The notes: a model not told the origin generated them from the letters alone. A stretch of 64,000 bases of DNA from Linum tenue (GCA_946122785.1 CAMGYJ010000007.1:5410909-5474908); one strand, 5' to 3'. Shown: positions 25,701 through 38,167, counted from the first letter of the stretch. A program made the numbers and translations.

Positions 25701-28416
25701 TAACCACGGAAAAACTTTTTAAGTAGAAGTCATGAAATTGGAGAAACATCGACACTTATGAGTACAAGGAGAAGGATATTACTCAAGTTCATTAGAGTTG
25801 ATCAGCCTTGGAGCTGGTACATCAGTTCGCTTAGGAGCCTTTCCACCACCCTGTAGAATTAAATAGCACCACTTGAGGATCACATGATGGAGAGTTTCTC
25901 CGTAATTGGAAAAGGGGAAAACCCACTTCATCTTGCAGCTAACATAAAGGCTACTGTCACATATTAACATATTATATACAATAGAGAGGACAGTCCCCTT
26001 CAGTTAATGCAACAAAACTAACTAGCAACCAGCTTTTCCCACTGTACAGTGCAAGTTTCAGATATCTTTCCACTAGATTATTACTTACAGACCAGACTCT
26101 CCCGGCCCCGACAATATCATTCATTGAAGAATGATAAGTCTTTCAGGCTCATTTTAGCATTGCAGAACTTTGAAGAATTAAGTCAGGTAAGACTAACGAA
26201 ATAATGATTTTGTGAAGTTAAATTGTACCATTAAAAGTAAAGCAGAAGTGAAAAGAAACAAACTAAATCCTGCGCATTAGCAATCAAAAGAACTTTCCCA
26301 AAAAGATGAAGGTGAACCTTTCCTTGGCCACCCAGCAGACCCATCAACATAGATAAACAACGAAATTGCATAAGACAAAGAAAACACAGCAAATCAAAGA
26401 CAATCAGAAGAAATAAAACTTACATATTTTTCAGCCAGAGCATGCACATCAATTCTAGGTATAATCTTCACCACGGCCCTTTTGCGTTCATCATTTACCC
26501 CAACAATCTTCAAGAAGACAAAAGGGCAAATGAAAAAAGGGTAGAAAGGCATTACAGAAAGGAGTTTAAGCAAATAATAACTAAATTAAAAACCTGCGCC
26601 AGGTCTCCTTTATAATTCCCAGACTTGACACGGGCCCACATGCCCTTAGTTACTTGACTCTTTTTGCACCGAACAGATATCAAATGCGAAACTTCATTGG
26701 CTGGAACTGTCGTCACTCGGGAAGTGTATATTCCTGAAAGCCCGTTGCAAGCCTGTGTAAAGGACAAGTAGAAACATGCATGATTAAAGGGGAAGTGAAG
26801 GAGAAAGGAAGAGAAAGCAAATTTATGAAAAGATAGCAGATAAACTACCTCAACAATATCACATTGTCGTTCAGCTTCAATGTAAATATAACCCTTCACG
26901 TGGTCAACAGAAAAAGCGGATATTATCTCCAGTTTGGTACCCAGAAACTTCAAGTCCACGAACTTTTGCATGAGACAGAAAGCAGATTGTCTTTCACGCC
27001 CAATCTACAATAACATTCAAGCCAAACATTAGCGGAGACAAGACAAATGGAACGAGCTTCACATACATCACTGAATTACAGATGTTCTTGTACCATGCAT
27101 TTAACTTTCCAGATGGTTGCGTCCGTAGCTAAAGCCAAAAGAGAATCTCTTTCCATCAATTTAGCCTCAAAAGGATCATCAGCATATCTCACAAAGCCAG
27201 CACCGTCCTTGTACCGGTCCTCCATCATCTTATCAAATTCCTCCTCATCCATCTGCTCCTCCTTCGGTATGAAAGGGATGTTCTGCGCCTTTCCTGGTTC
27301 CTTCTTTACTTTCAACTCTACATCGAATTCTTCAAAAACAAACCCGGAAGGATGTCGGTCTCAAGAAATAATCATGGACTGAATGCAGCATAATGAAATT
27401 AACCTATATCATATAAGACCTCACGGGGGAAACAAACCAATAACAGCACTGCAGACGAACAGACACGGCAACAGAAGATAAATTACATTCTACCATACAA
27501 CTTAAGGCAAGCATTACTGATGGTCTATGCAAGCATCCTAACCAACACAAGCAACTTGAAGCAGATCCTAACTAAACAAAAATGCTTCACTAGGTTGCAT
27601 GTCAACCATAGCCTACATTTGGAACCTTCCAACACTAATATAAAAAGTAAGCAAACCCCTAACATTGAACATCTTTTACATGAGATATAAAATCCGAAGC
27701 AACAATAGCCTAAAGTCCATTTGAACATAATTCTAACATCTTATGATGCCAAAAGCCATCATCAGGATAGAACCAAGGAGTCATCCATAACGCTGCATGC
27801 GCATTGCTCGTTGTTGAAAACTTTTAACAGACAAAAAGAATCAAAACAAGCCCTTAGAAAATCCGAAATTAAGGAACAACTCTCCTAGCCTAGGGCAGTT
27901 CCTCTGAACCTGATTCATCCAGCACCGAAAAGCCACATTGCATAGAACAGAGCTCTCAAATGCGTTCACCACACAGCAAACTCAATCAAGGGGAGGAAAT
28001 CCATGTTAACTTCCGCAACTCCATTTCCCCCAACGACGAAACGCTGAGAACCCTAAAATATAACTACAGCGAAAAAGAAAGGGAAGCGCAAACCATTGCT
28101 GACCAACAAACCCCAGAGAGTAGAGACGAACACCATTTCCCCAAGACGAAAAAAAATACACAGAGCATTGAGCAACACACATTTGGTCAATACCAAAGAG
28201 AAAGAAGGAAGTCCATTCACCTTCCTCATCAAAATCGCTCAGATCATTCAAATCGCTCAAGTCGGTATCATCATCGTCGTCGTCGACATCAGCTGCGTCC
28301 TCGAAGAACTGAAGGACCTGGCGGTTCCTCTTCTTGATCCCGCCGCCGGTCTTGTCATCGTCGCCCCCGCCTTTCTTCCGCTTGCCGGAGGTGGCGATTC
28401 CTTTGCCCTTGTCCAT
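19710..28416 (-). CDS. KTF1: KTF1/SPT5-like RdDM factor with GW/WG AGO-hook tail
   Basis: This encodes the SPT5-like factor (KTF1/SPT5L/RDM3) that in plants binds Argonaute4 and RNA polymerase V transcripts during RNA-directed DNA methylation. I read 18 exons, from the 5' end: 28416-28221, 27359-27094, 27004-26849, 26752-26594, 26507-26424, 25850-25783, 25690-25355, 25284-25233, 25101-24946, 24867-24721, 24645-24546, 24449-24300, 24218-24164, 24033-23969, 23573-23504, 22726-22711, 22599-22551 and 22477-19710. They sum to 4,893 nt (1,630 aa) in one frame. An acidic N-terminus (to ~150) is followed by an NGN-like domain (~150-230) and KOW motifs near 237-262, 478-505 and 585-620. From ~670 a low-complexity tail holds about 40 Trp-Gly or Gly-Trp pairs (SSWGK type), interrupted by an RGG-rich block at ~1305-1400. 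The 16-nt exon 22726-22711 is the least certain. The start is the first ATG before the acidic region. Arabidopsis KTF1 is slightly shorter. Confidence 0.93.
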
Positions 28417-29257
28417 TTCCGCGAGCAGTAGAACCAAGTAGAGCGAGAAAGAGACTGGGGGAACGATTTAGATTTTAGGGGGAGGTTTTCAACTGAAGAA
28501 CGGATTCATGCAAACAAGTGAGAGAATCAGGGCGGAGCGGAGGGACGCTTTGAGAATTGAGAGTGTGCTGAGTGACGAGTCCGTTTTATCCTGGCCAACG
28601 TTGTATTGTTGGGGAAGGTAAAACTTTACGAAATTACCCTCATGGTCTATATTTTCGACATCCGTGTTCATAAATTGAGAAAATCTCTTATTGAAGGCGA
28701 AACCGATAAGCAGATTTAGGTGGTATTTACTGAAAAACTTCTTATCGGTTAAAACGATAAGAATCATGATTAAATCACGATTTCACCACAATTATCCTAT
28801 TTACTGAGTTTCCCGGTTCAACTTCGCAATTCATTAGCTGTTTGGTTACAGTTCCTTACAAAGTACCATTCAACCTCGTATATTCAGAGAGCATCAGTCA
28901 CTGAAGGCAAAAGACGAACAAAAAGATAATGAATGAAAAAAGAACAAATTGATAATCTCATTCATAAACTTACAATCCCTGCTTCAAAGAAATTACTAAC
29001 AACAGTTAATAACGAACGAACGCCAAAAAGGAATGAAAATGACAACAATTCTGGAGAGAACAAATGTTCCAAATTAGCTGAAACAAAAGAAGAACCAAGT
29101 ATCATGTCTGGGAAAAACTCATGGAAGTACAATGAACCTCCAAAAGATCTCTGCAGAAGGCCACAGATATACATACAAGGAGAACCAGAAACCCAGAACC
29201 GATGGTTGTTGTTGTTGGAGTCAGTTCGCTACTCATTCCCGCACCCTCTGCAAACTT
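28417..29257. other. Intergenic: KTF1 5' region and BPC 3' flank
   Basis: No coding feature supported. The ~80 bp next to 28,416 should contain the KTF1 5' UTR. The part near 29,257 should hold the BPC 3' UTR. No clear TATA box for KTF1 on the minus strand. Confidence 0.45.
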
Positions 29258-30118
29258 CTACCTAATAGTAACAAACTTGTTGGTACCATGTTTCGCCCAG
29301 TGACTCTTCAAATCAATGGCGTTGCTGAAGTTATAGCCTTCAGCTGCAAGTTTCTCCAACACCTTCTTGAATGCGCCCTGGCTCATTTTCCTCCCAGCGA
29401 TCCTTGCACCCCGTCTCTTGGTGCTCATTGGCAAAGGATACATTGATACATTAGTAGTACAACAAGCAGACTGCCATCCGCCACACCCCCATCTGTAACA
29501 TTGCTGAGGAGCCCCCGTGCATGAACAAACCGGAATAGGAATGCCGGATATGTCCATATCGATCCCATTTATAACCATATCCATGCTCTTCTTGACAGGC
29601 TTTGCACGCTGGGCAGGGTTACTGTTAGGGTCCTTTGGCTTCCTCGGTTTCTTTGCCTTGGGGGTTTTCTGGACACCACTTCCCTGCCTCTTCTTTGTTG
29701 GCTGCTCCGGTTCTTTGAGGACAACTGGCTCTTCCATTCTGCACATTTTGTCATCTCTAGGCGGGGGTAATGCTTGCAGAGAATGAGCTGCTGAACTCTC
29801 TGGAAGAACAGCGTAGCTGTTATTAGGGTTGTGTGACATCAAAGTTGGGAACTTGGTATCCCTCTGATTCATCCAAGTGTCCCTCATGTAGTTCATGGGA
29901 ACATGGGGATCGGACACCATGAACTCGCGATGATGGTAGCCTCCTCCACCAGCATTCACATTGAGCATAATGCTGTTTGGATCTCGGCCGGGGAGAAAAT
30001 GCTTGGTGTCTCGTTCAGCCGCCATGCTCGTAGTGAGCTGCAGACTGAGATGCCCTCTGAACGAGGGTTCATAGTAGCCACCCCAATTCCGCATGTTCAG
30101 TGCATCATCATCCATCAT
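29258..30118 (-). CDS. BPC: BASIC PENTACYSTEINE (BBR/BPC) class I GAGA-binding factor
   Basis: A single coding exon encodes 286 aa, a normal length for class I BPC proteins. These nuclear factors bind GA/CT dinucleotide repeats and regulate homeotic and other developmental genes, partly by recruiting Polycomb-type repression. The N-terminus (MMDDDALNMRNWGGYYEP) is the class I signature. The middle has a Lys/Pro-rich basic stretch near 145-180 (KKRQGSG, KAKKPRKPK). The C-terminal GAGA-binding domain (~185-286) has the conserved cysteines in PVCSCTGAPQQCYRWGCGGW and ACCTTN, then MSTKRRGARIAGRKMS and the ending GTNKFVTIR. The first of two adjacent ATGs is taken as start. A leader intron lies upstream. 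I cannot say which family member it is. Confidence 0.96.
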   Translation of the reverse strand: MMDDDALNMRNWGGYYEPSFRGHLSLQLTTSMAAERDTKHFLPGRDPNSIMLNVNAGGGGYHHREFMVSDPHVPMNYMRDTWMNQRDTKFPTLMSHNPNNSYAVLPESSAAHSLQALPPPRDDKMCRMEEPVVLKEPEQPTKKRQGSGVQKTPKAKKPRKPKDPNSNPAQRAKPVKKSMDMVINGIDMDISGIPIPVCSCTGAPQQCYRWGCGGWQSACCTTNVSMYPLPMSTKRRGARIAGRKMSQGAFKKVLEKLAAEGYNFSNAIDLKSHWAKHGTNKFVTIR

Positions 30119-30126
30119 TCACAGCT

Positions 30127-30855
30127 GCATAAATACAATGCCAACAAAAATCAACATTCAACAGAAGTGGAACTGTACATCAATAAAATCAACTGCACTA
30201 CAAGAAATGTCTTAGATGCACAAGATTCAACTAGAAAGACACCTGATTTATCCATGTTACTCACAACCCACCTCAGATCCCGTCGATTCTAAGCAACCCA
30301 TATCCACATCGAACCTTTCAGCACCAAATGCCTAATCCCAAAAACCCCCATATCGTACTACATTTCGCTCAGATCCAAATCGTTAACTTCAGAGCAGTAC
30401 CCATTGGAGAGATTCGCAGGGGAAACAACATTACACCAAAAGAAAACCACCCAGAATCGAAAACGAAAACCTTTAGCGCGAGATTCAGTTCCATTTTTTC
30501 GAAATCCAGACAGAACCCAAACAAAACAAAACTTTTCACATCCCCTCAAAATGGAAACCCGAATCACCAGATCTACATCGCATTCACATTCCCGCGGAGC
30601 ATATCTAAGCGCCGCCTCCTCGCAATCTAGGGTTTTCAAAAATCAGGCTAGATCCGGGTGGAAAACGGGACGAGAAGGCCGAAAATGAAACTCCCTGAAT
30701 CAGATGTTTACACACACACAAAGCGCTGAATATAAAAGGCAGGTCGTTCAATAGTACAGGACCCATTGTATTCAAAAAAAAAACAATTTAAGAAAGAGAA
30801 TAGATAGAAGAGACGGAAAGAGAAAGAGACGATGGGTAAGGTGAGAGAAACTTAC
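30127..30855 (-). other. Probable leader intron of the BPC gene
   Basis: On the minus strand CAGCA|GTAAGT at ~30,855 is a good donor. TTTATGCAG just upstream of the ATG (near 30,127) is a good acceptor, giving a ~730-bp intron in the 5' UTR. The open frames here on either strand resemble no protein. Leader introns are common in this family; this one is inferred from splice motifs only. Confidence 0.55.
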
Positions 30856-30888
30856 TGCTGGATGGGTGCAAACGGCTCTTTAGGGTTT

Positions 30889-31040
30889 TTTTTGCCCTTT
30901 CTGCTGGAGAGAGAAAGGAAGAGAGAGGAGAGAGAATGAAACTGCGCAGAGGAAAAAAAATATGAGAGAGGGATAGAGATTGGGGAGAGAGGGGACGATG
31001 AGAGAAAGAGAAAGAGAAAGAATATGAGAGAGACCTAAAA
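30889..31040 (-). promoter_or_regulatory. GA/CT-rich tract at the BPC transcription start
   Basis: The plus strand is an almost uninterrupted purine run of GAGAGA, GAAAGAG and GGAGAG blocks (CT-rich in the transcript sense). A TATA-like TATATATATA at about 31,065-31,074 (read on the minus strand) lies just upstream, so the tract probably spans the start site and first 5' UTR exon. GA repeats are the known binding target of BPC proteins, so feedback control by its own product or paralogues is plausible. Confidence 0.6.
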
Positions 31041-31079
31041 ATGTGTATCCGTCAAAGGGAAAGGATATATATATTTTCA

Positions 31080-32560
31080 CTCCAAAATATCAATTTAAAC
31101 TTTCCTGTTTTTTTTTAAATGATTAAATAATTAGAAATCAAATCTTAGAAGAAAAGGGTGGAGCTGGACAAGGGAGATAGGGGCATTGCTTTTGCTTTGT
31201 CTGTGTACGCATAGAGAAATTTTATTTTTATTTTCTTTTAGTTATATAAATCTTTTCTAATAGTTTAAATCCTTAATAAATAAATAATTAAAACAAACAA
31301 TTTTTTTAATAAATAACAAAAGTTTAATACAGTGAATTCCTTATTCGTTTGAGAACTATAGTAGTAAACTAATTTTGAATAAAAGGATAGTTTAATTTCC
31401 ATATTCAATTACTTTATAGATAGGAAAATGATTTCTATATCTATCGCGGATTATCTTTATCTGTTTATGACCGTTTGATCTATGCTGGTGGTTTAATATC
31501 AAAAATTACCATTAGCTTAACCCATCAATTGTAAACACCCAAGATTATCCAACAATACAAGTATGCATACAACACTTTTTCATAAGTCTAGTACTGTGTA
31601 AGTTGGCATAGTCAATTCAAATATAATTTTCAAAATTGTAGGCGCAATTTGCTATTATTTCAGGTATCGAAACTCTTCTCGATTATTAGATGATAAAAAT
31701 CAATCTAAAAAACGCTAGGTGAGAAGGAGAAAGCTTGTCCATCGAAAAGCGTCTTCAAACTAGTAGGTGGTGTACTAATGAAACCGCATAATACTTACTA
31801 ACGAGTTCATCAAAAAATATCAATCAACCGAGTTCAAATATACTATCGTTCCAACTAAAATAAATAAATATCAGACCGCTCCTGCCACCTATGTCATCTC
31901 CCAAGTCTAGTTAGTAGCAGATTTCATGTCACCTCTTTAATTTTGGCGAAACACCCTTGGCTATGTCCCCTCTCGAGATAGGTAACCCTAGGTTTAAGCT
32001 TGGAGTTGGTTTGGCATGATCTCTCACGCTGCTCGAGGCATAACTTTTGTATCTCCTGTAGTACGACATTACACGAGTCGATACTACACTCTTGGTGAGG
32101 GTGGGGGAGGTAATTCTGGCGCTACACCCTTCATGTTGAGGCTACACCAAGCTTAAAATAAGGTGTAATCTAGCTCGAGAGGTGATACGATTGAGAGTGT
32201 ATCGCCAACCTTAAAGAGGCGTCATGAAGCCTACCTCTGGGAGATGACATATGTGGCAGTAGTGTGATGCTAACATATACAAAGGGTTGTCCTTGTATAG
32301 AAGGAGGCATGCAGTGTGGCAAGTCACCGCATACTCGGATGTGTCAATCGAGTCATCTCCAACTCGATGTGTGATTGTTATCCTTGTAGTCGACGCTAAC
32401 ACTATGAAGCCTACAAAAGCACTGCCAACCATGTTCCATATTGAGGGAGTACCACCTGAGACTTCTCCAACGAACACCCAAAAAAATTTCCTTGCTCAAG
32501 AAGACAACTCGAGCAACTACCTCTTCCTCGACTTGAAACAAACTCAATCCTACTGATACA
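31080..32560. other. Gene-free AT-rich intergenic DNA
   Basis: Up to ~31,900 it is AT-rich with no coding signal. From 31,900 to 32,560 base composition is more balanced, with short open frames on both strands (for example 32211-32477 minus) that resemble no family I know. It may be transposon debris. Confidence 0.4.
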
Positions 32561-32894
32561 AAGCTTGAATGTCTATGAGTATGCTCTAATTAGACCAGTT
32601 ACAAGCAAACAACCAATTTGGATGAAATCGGATCAGATCCATTTCGAGTTCCGTCTCATTATGATTTGACCTAGTGAGCGTATGGTATTGCCTATGTTTA
32701 TGTATGTCGAAGTGAACACATCGGTAGGGCTCAAATTATGCAAAGCTACAATGTCTAAGAGTGTGCTCTAATTAGACCTATTACAAGCGAACAACCGGTT
32801 TGGATGAAATCGAGTCGAATATGTTTCGAGTTTTGTCTCATTATGATATGACCTACTTAGAGTCTCGTGTTGGCTATGTTTATGCATGTCGAAC
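32561..32894 (+). repeat. Local tandem duplication (~180-bp period)
   Basis: A segment beginning AAGCTTGAATGTCTATGAG (32,561) is repeated at ~32,743 (AAGCTACAATGTCTAAGAG). Both contain GCTCTAATTAGACC and a GTTTATG.ATGTCGAA end. The second copy breaks off at 32,894 where the hAT-like element begins and resumes after 33,635 (ACATATCGGTAGGGC). Confidence 0.75.
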
Positions 32895-33635
32895 TAGGGG
32901 TGGAAATCGGTACGATATCGGTATCCCAATACCAAATATCAAAATCCCGAATACCGAATTACACCCTAAAATCAATCCCAATCTCAATCTCTAAATAATT
33001 TCGGTATCCCAATCCCTAAATATTTCGGTATCCCAATCGGCACTTCGGTATCCCAATTGGTATTATTGAACACGAAGTTAATTACCTTGGCAATTTATAA
33101 TTAAATATATAAATTATATTTAATTATTTAATTTAGGGCAAAGAGACTTAGCAAAGAGTCTTGAGTTTGCCTAGAGTTTGGATATGGATAAGAAGAATGG
33201 AGGAGATTGTGAGTTGTGACATCTCAAATTCTTGTTATTGGTAATCTTTAATATGACGAATTGGAGGCTGAGAGACGACTAATATTAGTGTTTGCCTTTT
33301 GGTATTATGAAAATTATAAGAGATTAGGTGAGAGACGAGAGTGACTTAAGCTGTAAGTCAAAATTGAGTTGGATAGGGGCTTCTCAGTTGTGAAAGAGTG
33401 AGGAATGACCAAAGGTTGTATGTTATATTTGATTAATTTTTAATTTTTGGTATTTCTCGGTATTTTCACTATACTGATCTCAATCCCGTAATCTCTGATA
33501 CCGAATAGCACTTCAAAATGAATCCAGATCTCAATTCCTTATAAATTCTGTACGATATTCGGTAATACAAAATAGTGATAAATTCGGTACGATATTCAAT
33601 ATATCTCAAATACCAATACCAAACTTCCGGCCCTA
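32895..33635. mobile_element. hAT-like non-autonomous element (741 bp)
   Basis: It interrupts the second copy of the 180-bp duplication, so its borders can be read by comparison with the first copy. Ends are TAGGGGTGGAAA and, reverse-complemented, TAGGGCCGGAAG. Both ends carry subterminal 'GGTAT' repeats (ATCGGTACGATATCGGTAT on the left), typical of hAT elements. Flanking 8-mers TGTCGAAC and TATTAAAC differ only by three transitions, consistent with a decayed 8-bp target duplication. No transposase frame. Confidence 0.6.
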
Positions 33636-33665
33636 TATTAAACCCAAACATATCGGTAGGGCATT

Positions 33666-34928
33666 TTCCATTGTTTGGTGCATGTAAGGACAAAAAGAAA
33701 AGAAGGCTAGCACCAATTTATGTGGTTAGTTCTTCTTCAGGCTGCTTTTCATTTTATAGTTGCGCTGCACAATACATATTCTTTCCTATTTTAAGGAACC
33801 CACCTCCAACCTCCCAGGGCTGATGGCTCCCCACCCTTTTCACTTGCCTTTCTTTATCACAATTTCTCCCTTTCTCTTCATCTCCCCTCCAGGAAAAGGC
33901 TATAGAAAGTGCTGATTGTTAGTTTGGCATGTCTCAGTGTCATACCGTTTGTCTACCCTTTTCCTCATTTATTAATCTTGCTTTCTTTTATTTGCTTATG
34001 CTCACTGTTTCGCTTTCGCATTAGACAACAACAGGGGAAAATAATAGTAACAGCTAATAGTAAAATGTCCCATCTTGCTTTCCTTTTTGTTTTTCATACC
34101 AACGATCTTAACTAACATAATGGACAAAAGCCCGACTTGTCTTGTGAGTAACTAACAACATGAAAAGGTAGACCATGATGTAGTTACCAAAACTGAAAAA
34201 CCAGTTGTCTGAAGACAGAACAACAAACAACTCCTGCTTTGTAGCTGAACTATCCACAAAGGGTATGGCATTGAGCAAACAACTGAACCTCTGCGTGCCA
34301 CAGGACGACTTGTTCCGGCTTTGGCAGGCCAACACAATCGTCCACAAACATCATTCTATCATAACAGAAATGAGATTCAACCCAGCAGTGTGGTGTCTGT
34401 GTCTCTCTCAAGTATTCATCGATTACAATCCATATAGTACGATAAAATAGCATAAAAATATATGATCCAGAAAGCACAAACAGCAAAAGATGATTAACAA
34501 CTCAACTCCCTCAAAACCAGAACAGACAGCAGTCCCTCAAATATACTACTCGCACTACTAATAGTAACTGACGCAAAAACAATAATAATCTAACAGCAAC
34601 CTAATAGAGCTGTGAGAGCAGCAGCAGGGGATTTTAGTGCCCCCACATTGGTTCAAAACAATGAGTTCAAGGCACCTCTCCAGCTTGCTGTCTCCTACAA
34701 GATTGTTTGGCATAATCCCCAGAGAGATGCCAGATGAGTTGTCTGGGAAAAAGGATCACTCACCATCTATCGATCCATCGACGACCATTCCTCGTTCCAC
34801 GCTGTGTAACATACAGCTTTAGCCATGCATTGTACACACAACAATAGCACAACAGCTGCAGCTGCAGGCTACACTTCGACGAGGAATTTAGTAGCCGACC
34901 CATCCAACCACCCAAATCTGACTCTAGT
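33666..34928. other. Intergenic DNA and ABCF1 3' UTR
   Basis: No gene recognised. The few hundred bases below 34,928 should include the ABCF1 3' UTR (minus strand). Short frames around 34,108-34,486 are not protein-like. Confidence 0.4.
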
Positions 34929-37799
34929 TTAGTCAGATAGCCCAGCCTTCTTTCTGAGGTGCTGCTTGAAGTCCATGATGTCACCTCCCCACCGTGTAAC
35001 AGCCTGATTCTCACACACCCAGATCTCCTTGGCCACCTGGTTTATGAGCCTGAAATCGTGGCTAACAAGAACCAACCCACCATCCCACTCGCTCAATGCC
35101 TCGGCCAGAGAATCTATGGTTTCTATATCCAAGTGATTTGTCGGCTCGTCCAGAAGCAGCATGTGAGGTTGTCGATAAGCCAACCAAGCAAAAATCACCC
35201 TTGCTTTTTGTCCATCTGACAAGTTGTTCATCGGCATCACTTGGGCCTTTCCTGTCAGCCCAAATTTCCCGATCGCTGCCCTCATTTTCTCCTCCTCGTT
35301 CCCTGGATACTCCCTCATCATGTAGTGGAGTGCAGACATGTCCAAGTTGAGTTTCTCAGCCAGATGCTGATGGAACTGAGCTATCCTCAGGTGGTTGTGC
35401 CTACGAACCATGCCATCAGTAGGATGCAGGTCACCAGTCATCAGCTTTAACAATGTACTCTTGCCAGCACCATTGGGCCCCACCAATGCAACTCTGGAAT
35501 CCAGGTCGACCCCAAATTCAATATTCTTGTAGATCAGATTTTCAGGGGTGTAACCAAATGACACCTCGACAAACTGGAGCACGGGCGGGGGAAGCTTGCC
35601 CACATCAACAAAGCGGAATATGAGGACTTTGTCTCTCACAACTTTTTCAGCAAGCCCACCACGCTCCATCTTAGCAAGGGTCTTCTCTTTGCTCTGTGCC
35701 TGCCTAGCTAACTTGGCCGAACCATGCCCAAATCGAGCAATGTACTCCTTCATATTAGCAATCTGATCTTGCTCCCATTTGTACTGCTTCATCTGATTCT
35801 CTTCCAGCTCGGAACGAGTTTGGACATATTGATCATAGTTGCCAGAGTAAATCTTCAAAGTCTTGCTCTGCATGTGAATTATGTTCGTGCAGACACCGTT
35901 CAAGAAATCTTGGGAATGGGAAATCACCACTAGGATCCTGGTGAATTTCTTCAACATTTCCTCCAACCAAACACAAGCTTCTAAATCTGCAAACAAACAA
36001 AACGAATGACCTTATAAGTTTTTGGCTAGTAGTTGGGACTAGACAATTGAGGGGGCTCTTCTATGGTATCGAGGAATCAAATTTTCATAATCGAGAGAAA
36101 AGGTTAAACTGGAAACTAGTAAAAAGAGTTACAGGAACCAATGCAGCACAGAAGCATATATATTAAGGCTAGTGTAAATACATTCAAGGTTGGCAAGATA
36201 TGCATATCATGCATAATATATTAAGCATGCAAGGTTGACTCTGTTCAAAGATCCAGTAGAATTTATATTCACAACACTTACCAAGATGATTAGTAGGCTC
36301 ATCAAGTAGGAGAATAGTGGGGTTCATAAACAGAGCTCTAGCAAGCGCAATCCTCATTCTCCACCCACCAGAAAAATCTCTGGTCTTCTTTGCCTGCATT
36401 TGCTTATCAAAACCAAGACCAAACAATATTTCAGCAGCACGCTTTTCAGCTGTAGATGCATCCAGAGCATCCAAGCGCTCATAAATTCGCTCAAGTGTTT
36501 CGCCACCACCGTCATCCTAATCCACGACAAAAAAAGAAATAAGGGATAAGTAGAGGCTTCAAGGACCAACATCAGAGACAAGTTACATTGTTCAATAACT
36601 CTAAATACCTGGCTTGCCAAAACCTCAGCCTCTTTCTCCAGTTTGATCCTCTCCTCATCACAGCAGATAACAGCCTGAAGCGAGGACATGTCAGAGGCTT
36701 CAATCTCCCTGGTAAGATGATATATATCCATGTGATCAGGAATGGGAAGCTCTCGACGGCCTAGAGCAGTAAGCAGCGTAGATTTCCCGCATCCATTTAA
36801 GCCAAGCAAACCATATCGCCTGAAACAGAAAATTGAAGTAACAATACATACAATCAGTGTCTCAGAATACATGTTCATTAAAAAAAAATAGAAGGGCCGG
36901 AGTACCAACCTGCCGTAGTTAAGCTCCAGCATGGAATCAACAATGAGATCATGTCCATGAAACGTCACTGACAAAGACTCGATCTGCCATGAAAAAGTTA
37001 TGTTAGTAAACATTTAAGACTAGCTCTTTCTATATTGGGAAAAATATCCTACAACTGCAACATTACCTACAACCGGTGGCCCGACAATAACAGCCACTAA
37101 CACATGTTCACAAAGAACAGCATGACAAAAGGGATATAAATTGACTACATATCGTAAAACCATTTTGAGCTACTTGGGAAGCATTTTGCTCACAACAGAA
37201 AAAGAAACGAGAAGGACCCAAGACCATTACGCCAATACGAAACACAATAATCAAGTAACCATTAACTATCCATAAGGCATCCTCTTCGCTAAACATGGAA
37301 GGCATATTGTATACTAAAAAGGGGTAATCTTGACGACAGAACAAGTAGAGCCAGTTTCCCAGCAAGTGGGAACCAGGAATCGCAACACATGCCCCCCTAA
37401 CGAGCATACAAATTTCCTATTACCGACGAAACAAAAACGCAATGAATACCCGATCCGCTGCCATCACATCCATGACTTAAACTATAGAACGAACGCAATA
37501 AAATTACCCCAAAATCTCAACCCTAGAATAAATTCGCACTTGAGCCACGGGATAATAAACCCACTCACCCTAATATCTCTGGAGAGCGGATGGGAACAGA
37601 GGACTCCCGTACAATTACGATCGGAGATCTCGATCGCTCCAATTCCATTGGACAGCTTGTCGACGGCGCTCCCGTTCTGGGAAGAATCGCCCGCTTTCGT
37701 GGATGCGGAGGCGGCAGCAGCAGCTGCCTTCCCACCTCTCTTGGCCGCAGCCGCTGCCTTCTTCTGCGCCGCCTTCTTCTTGCTCGCGTCCGACACCAT
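34929..37799 (-). CDS. ABCF1: ABCF1, GCN20-type soluble ABC protein
   Basis: Five exons (37799-37569, 36983-36910, 36819-36609, 36516-36282, 35986-34929) total 1,809 nt, 602 aa, near the Arabidopsis length. ABCF proteins are cytosolic twin-ATPase proteins without membrane segments; the yeast relative GCN20 acts with GCN1 on ribosomes in GCN2 signalling. A Lys/Ala-rich N-terminus ([15 protein letters not shown]) precedes two ABC cassettes. The first has Walker [10 protein letters not shown] (~107), a variant signature FSGGW (~221) and Walker [12 protein letters not shown] (~241). The second has GPNGAGKST (~421), signature LSDGQ, and [11 protein letters not shown] followed by the switch histidine in LVSHD. 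The ABCF linker lies between them ([15 protein letters not shown]). All catalytic motifs look intact. The ATG at 37799 matches the conserved family start. Confidence 0.97.
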
Positions 37800-38096
37800 C
37801 TTCACGAACTCTACAAAACAATCGAAAGCAAATACATCGCATCAGAATCCAACGAGAAACGGGGACGAACAAGGTACCAAAAAGGAACATCGGGAAAAGT
37901 CGGAGAGAGAAGCAATCACCTGAAAGACAACAGAGAGATCTGGAGAGAGTGTGTTGGTGGGTGCGAGATCTAGGGTTTGCGCAGTGCGGCAAAAAAAGGG
38001 AGGGGCAGAGCGGCTGTGACGGTACGGCGGCAAGAAGAAGTGGTGGTGGCGACGATGGGGCGTTAGGGGTTTGTGGAGAGAGGTGGGGGATTTCGG

Positions 38097-38104
38097 TATT
38101 TATA
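38097..38104 (-). promoter_or_regulatory. Candidate TATA box of ABCF1
   Basis: TATAAATA on the minus strand, about 300 nt upstream of the ABCF1 ATG, with GC-richer DNA between. That distance fits a 5' UTR of roughly 270 nt. Motif evidence only. Confidence 0.5.
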
Positions 38105-38167
38105 GACGGTCCAGGGTCGAGGGAGCGACACGTGTACGGGGAGGAGGTTGCAGGCAGGTCCAGGCGA

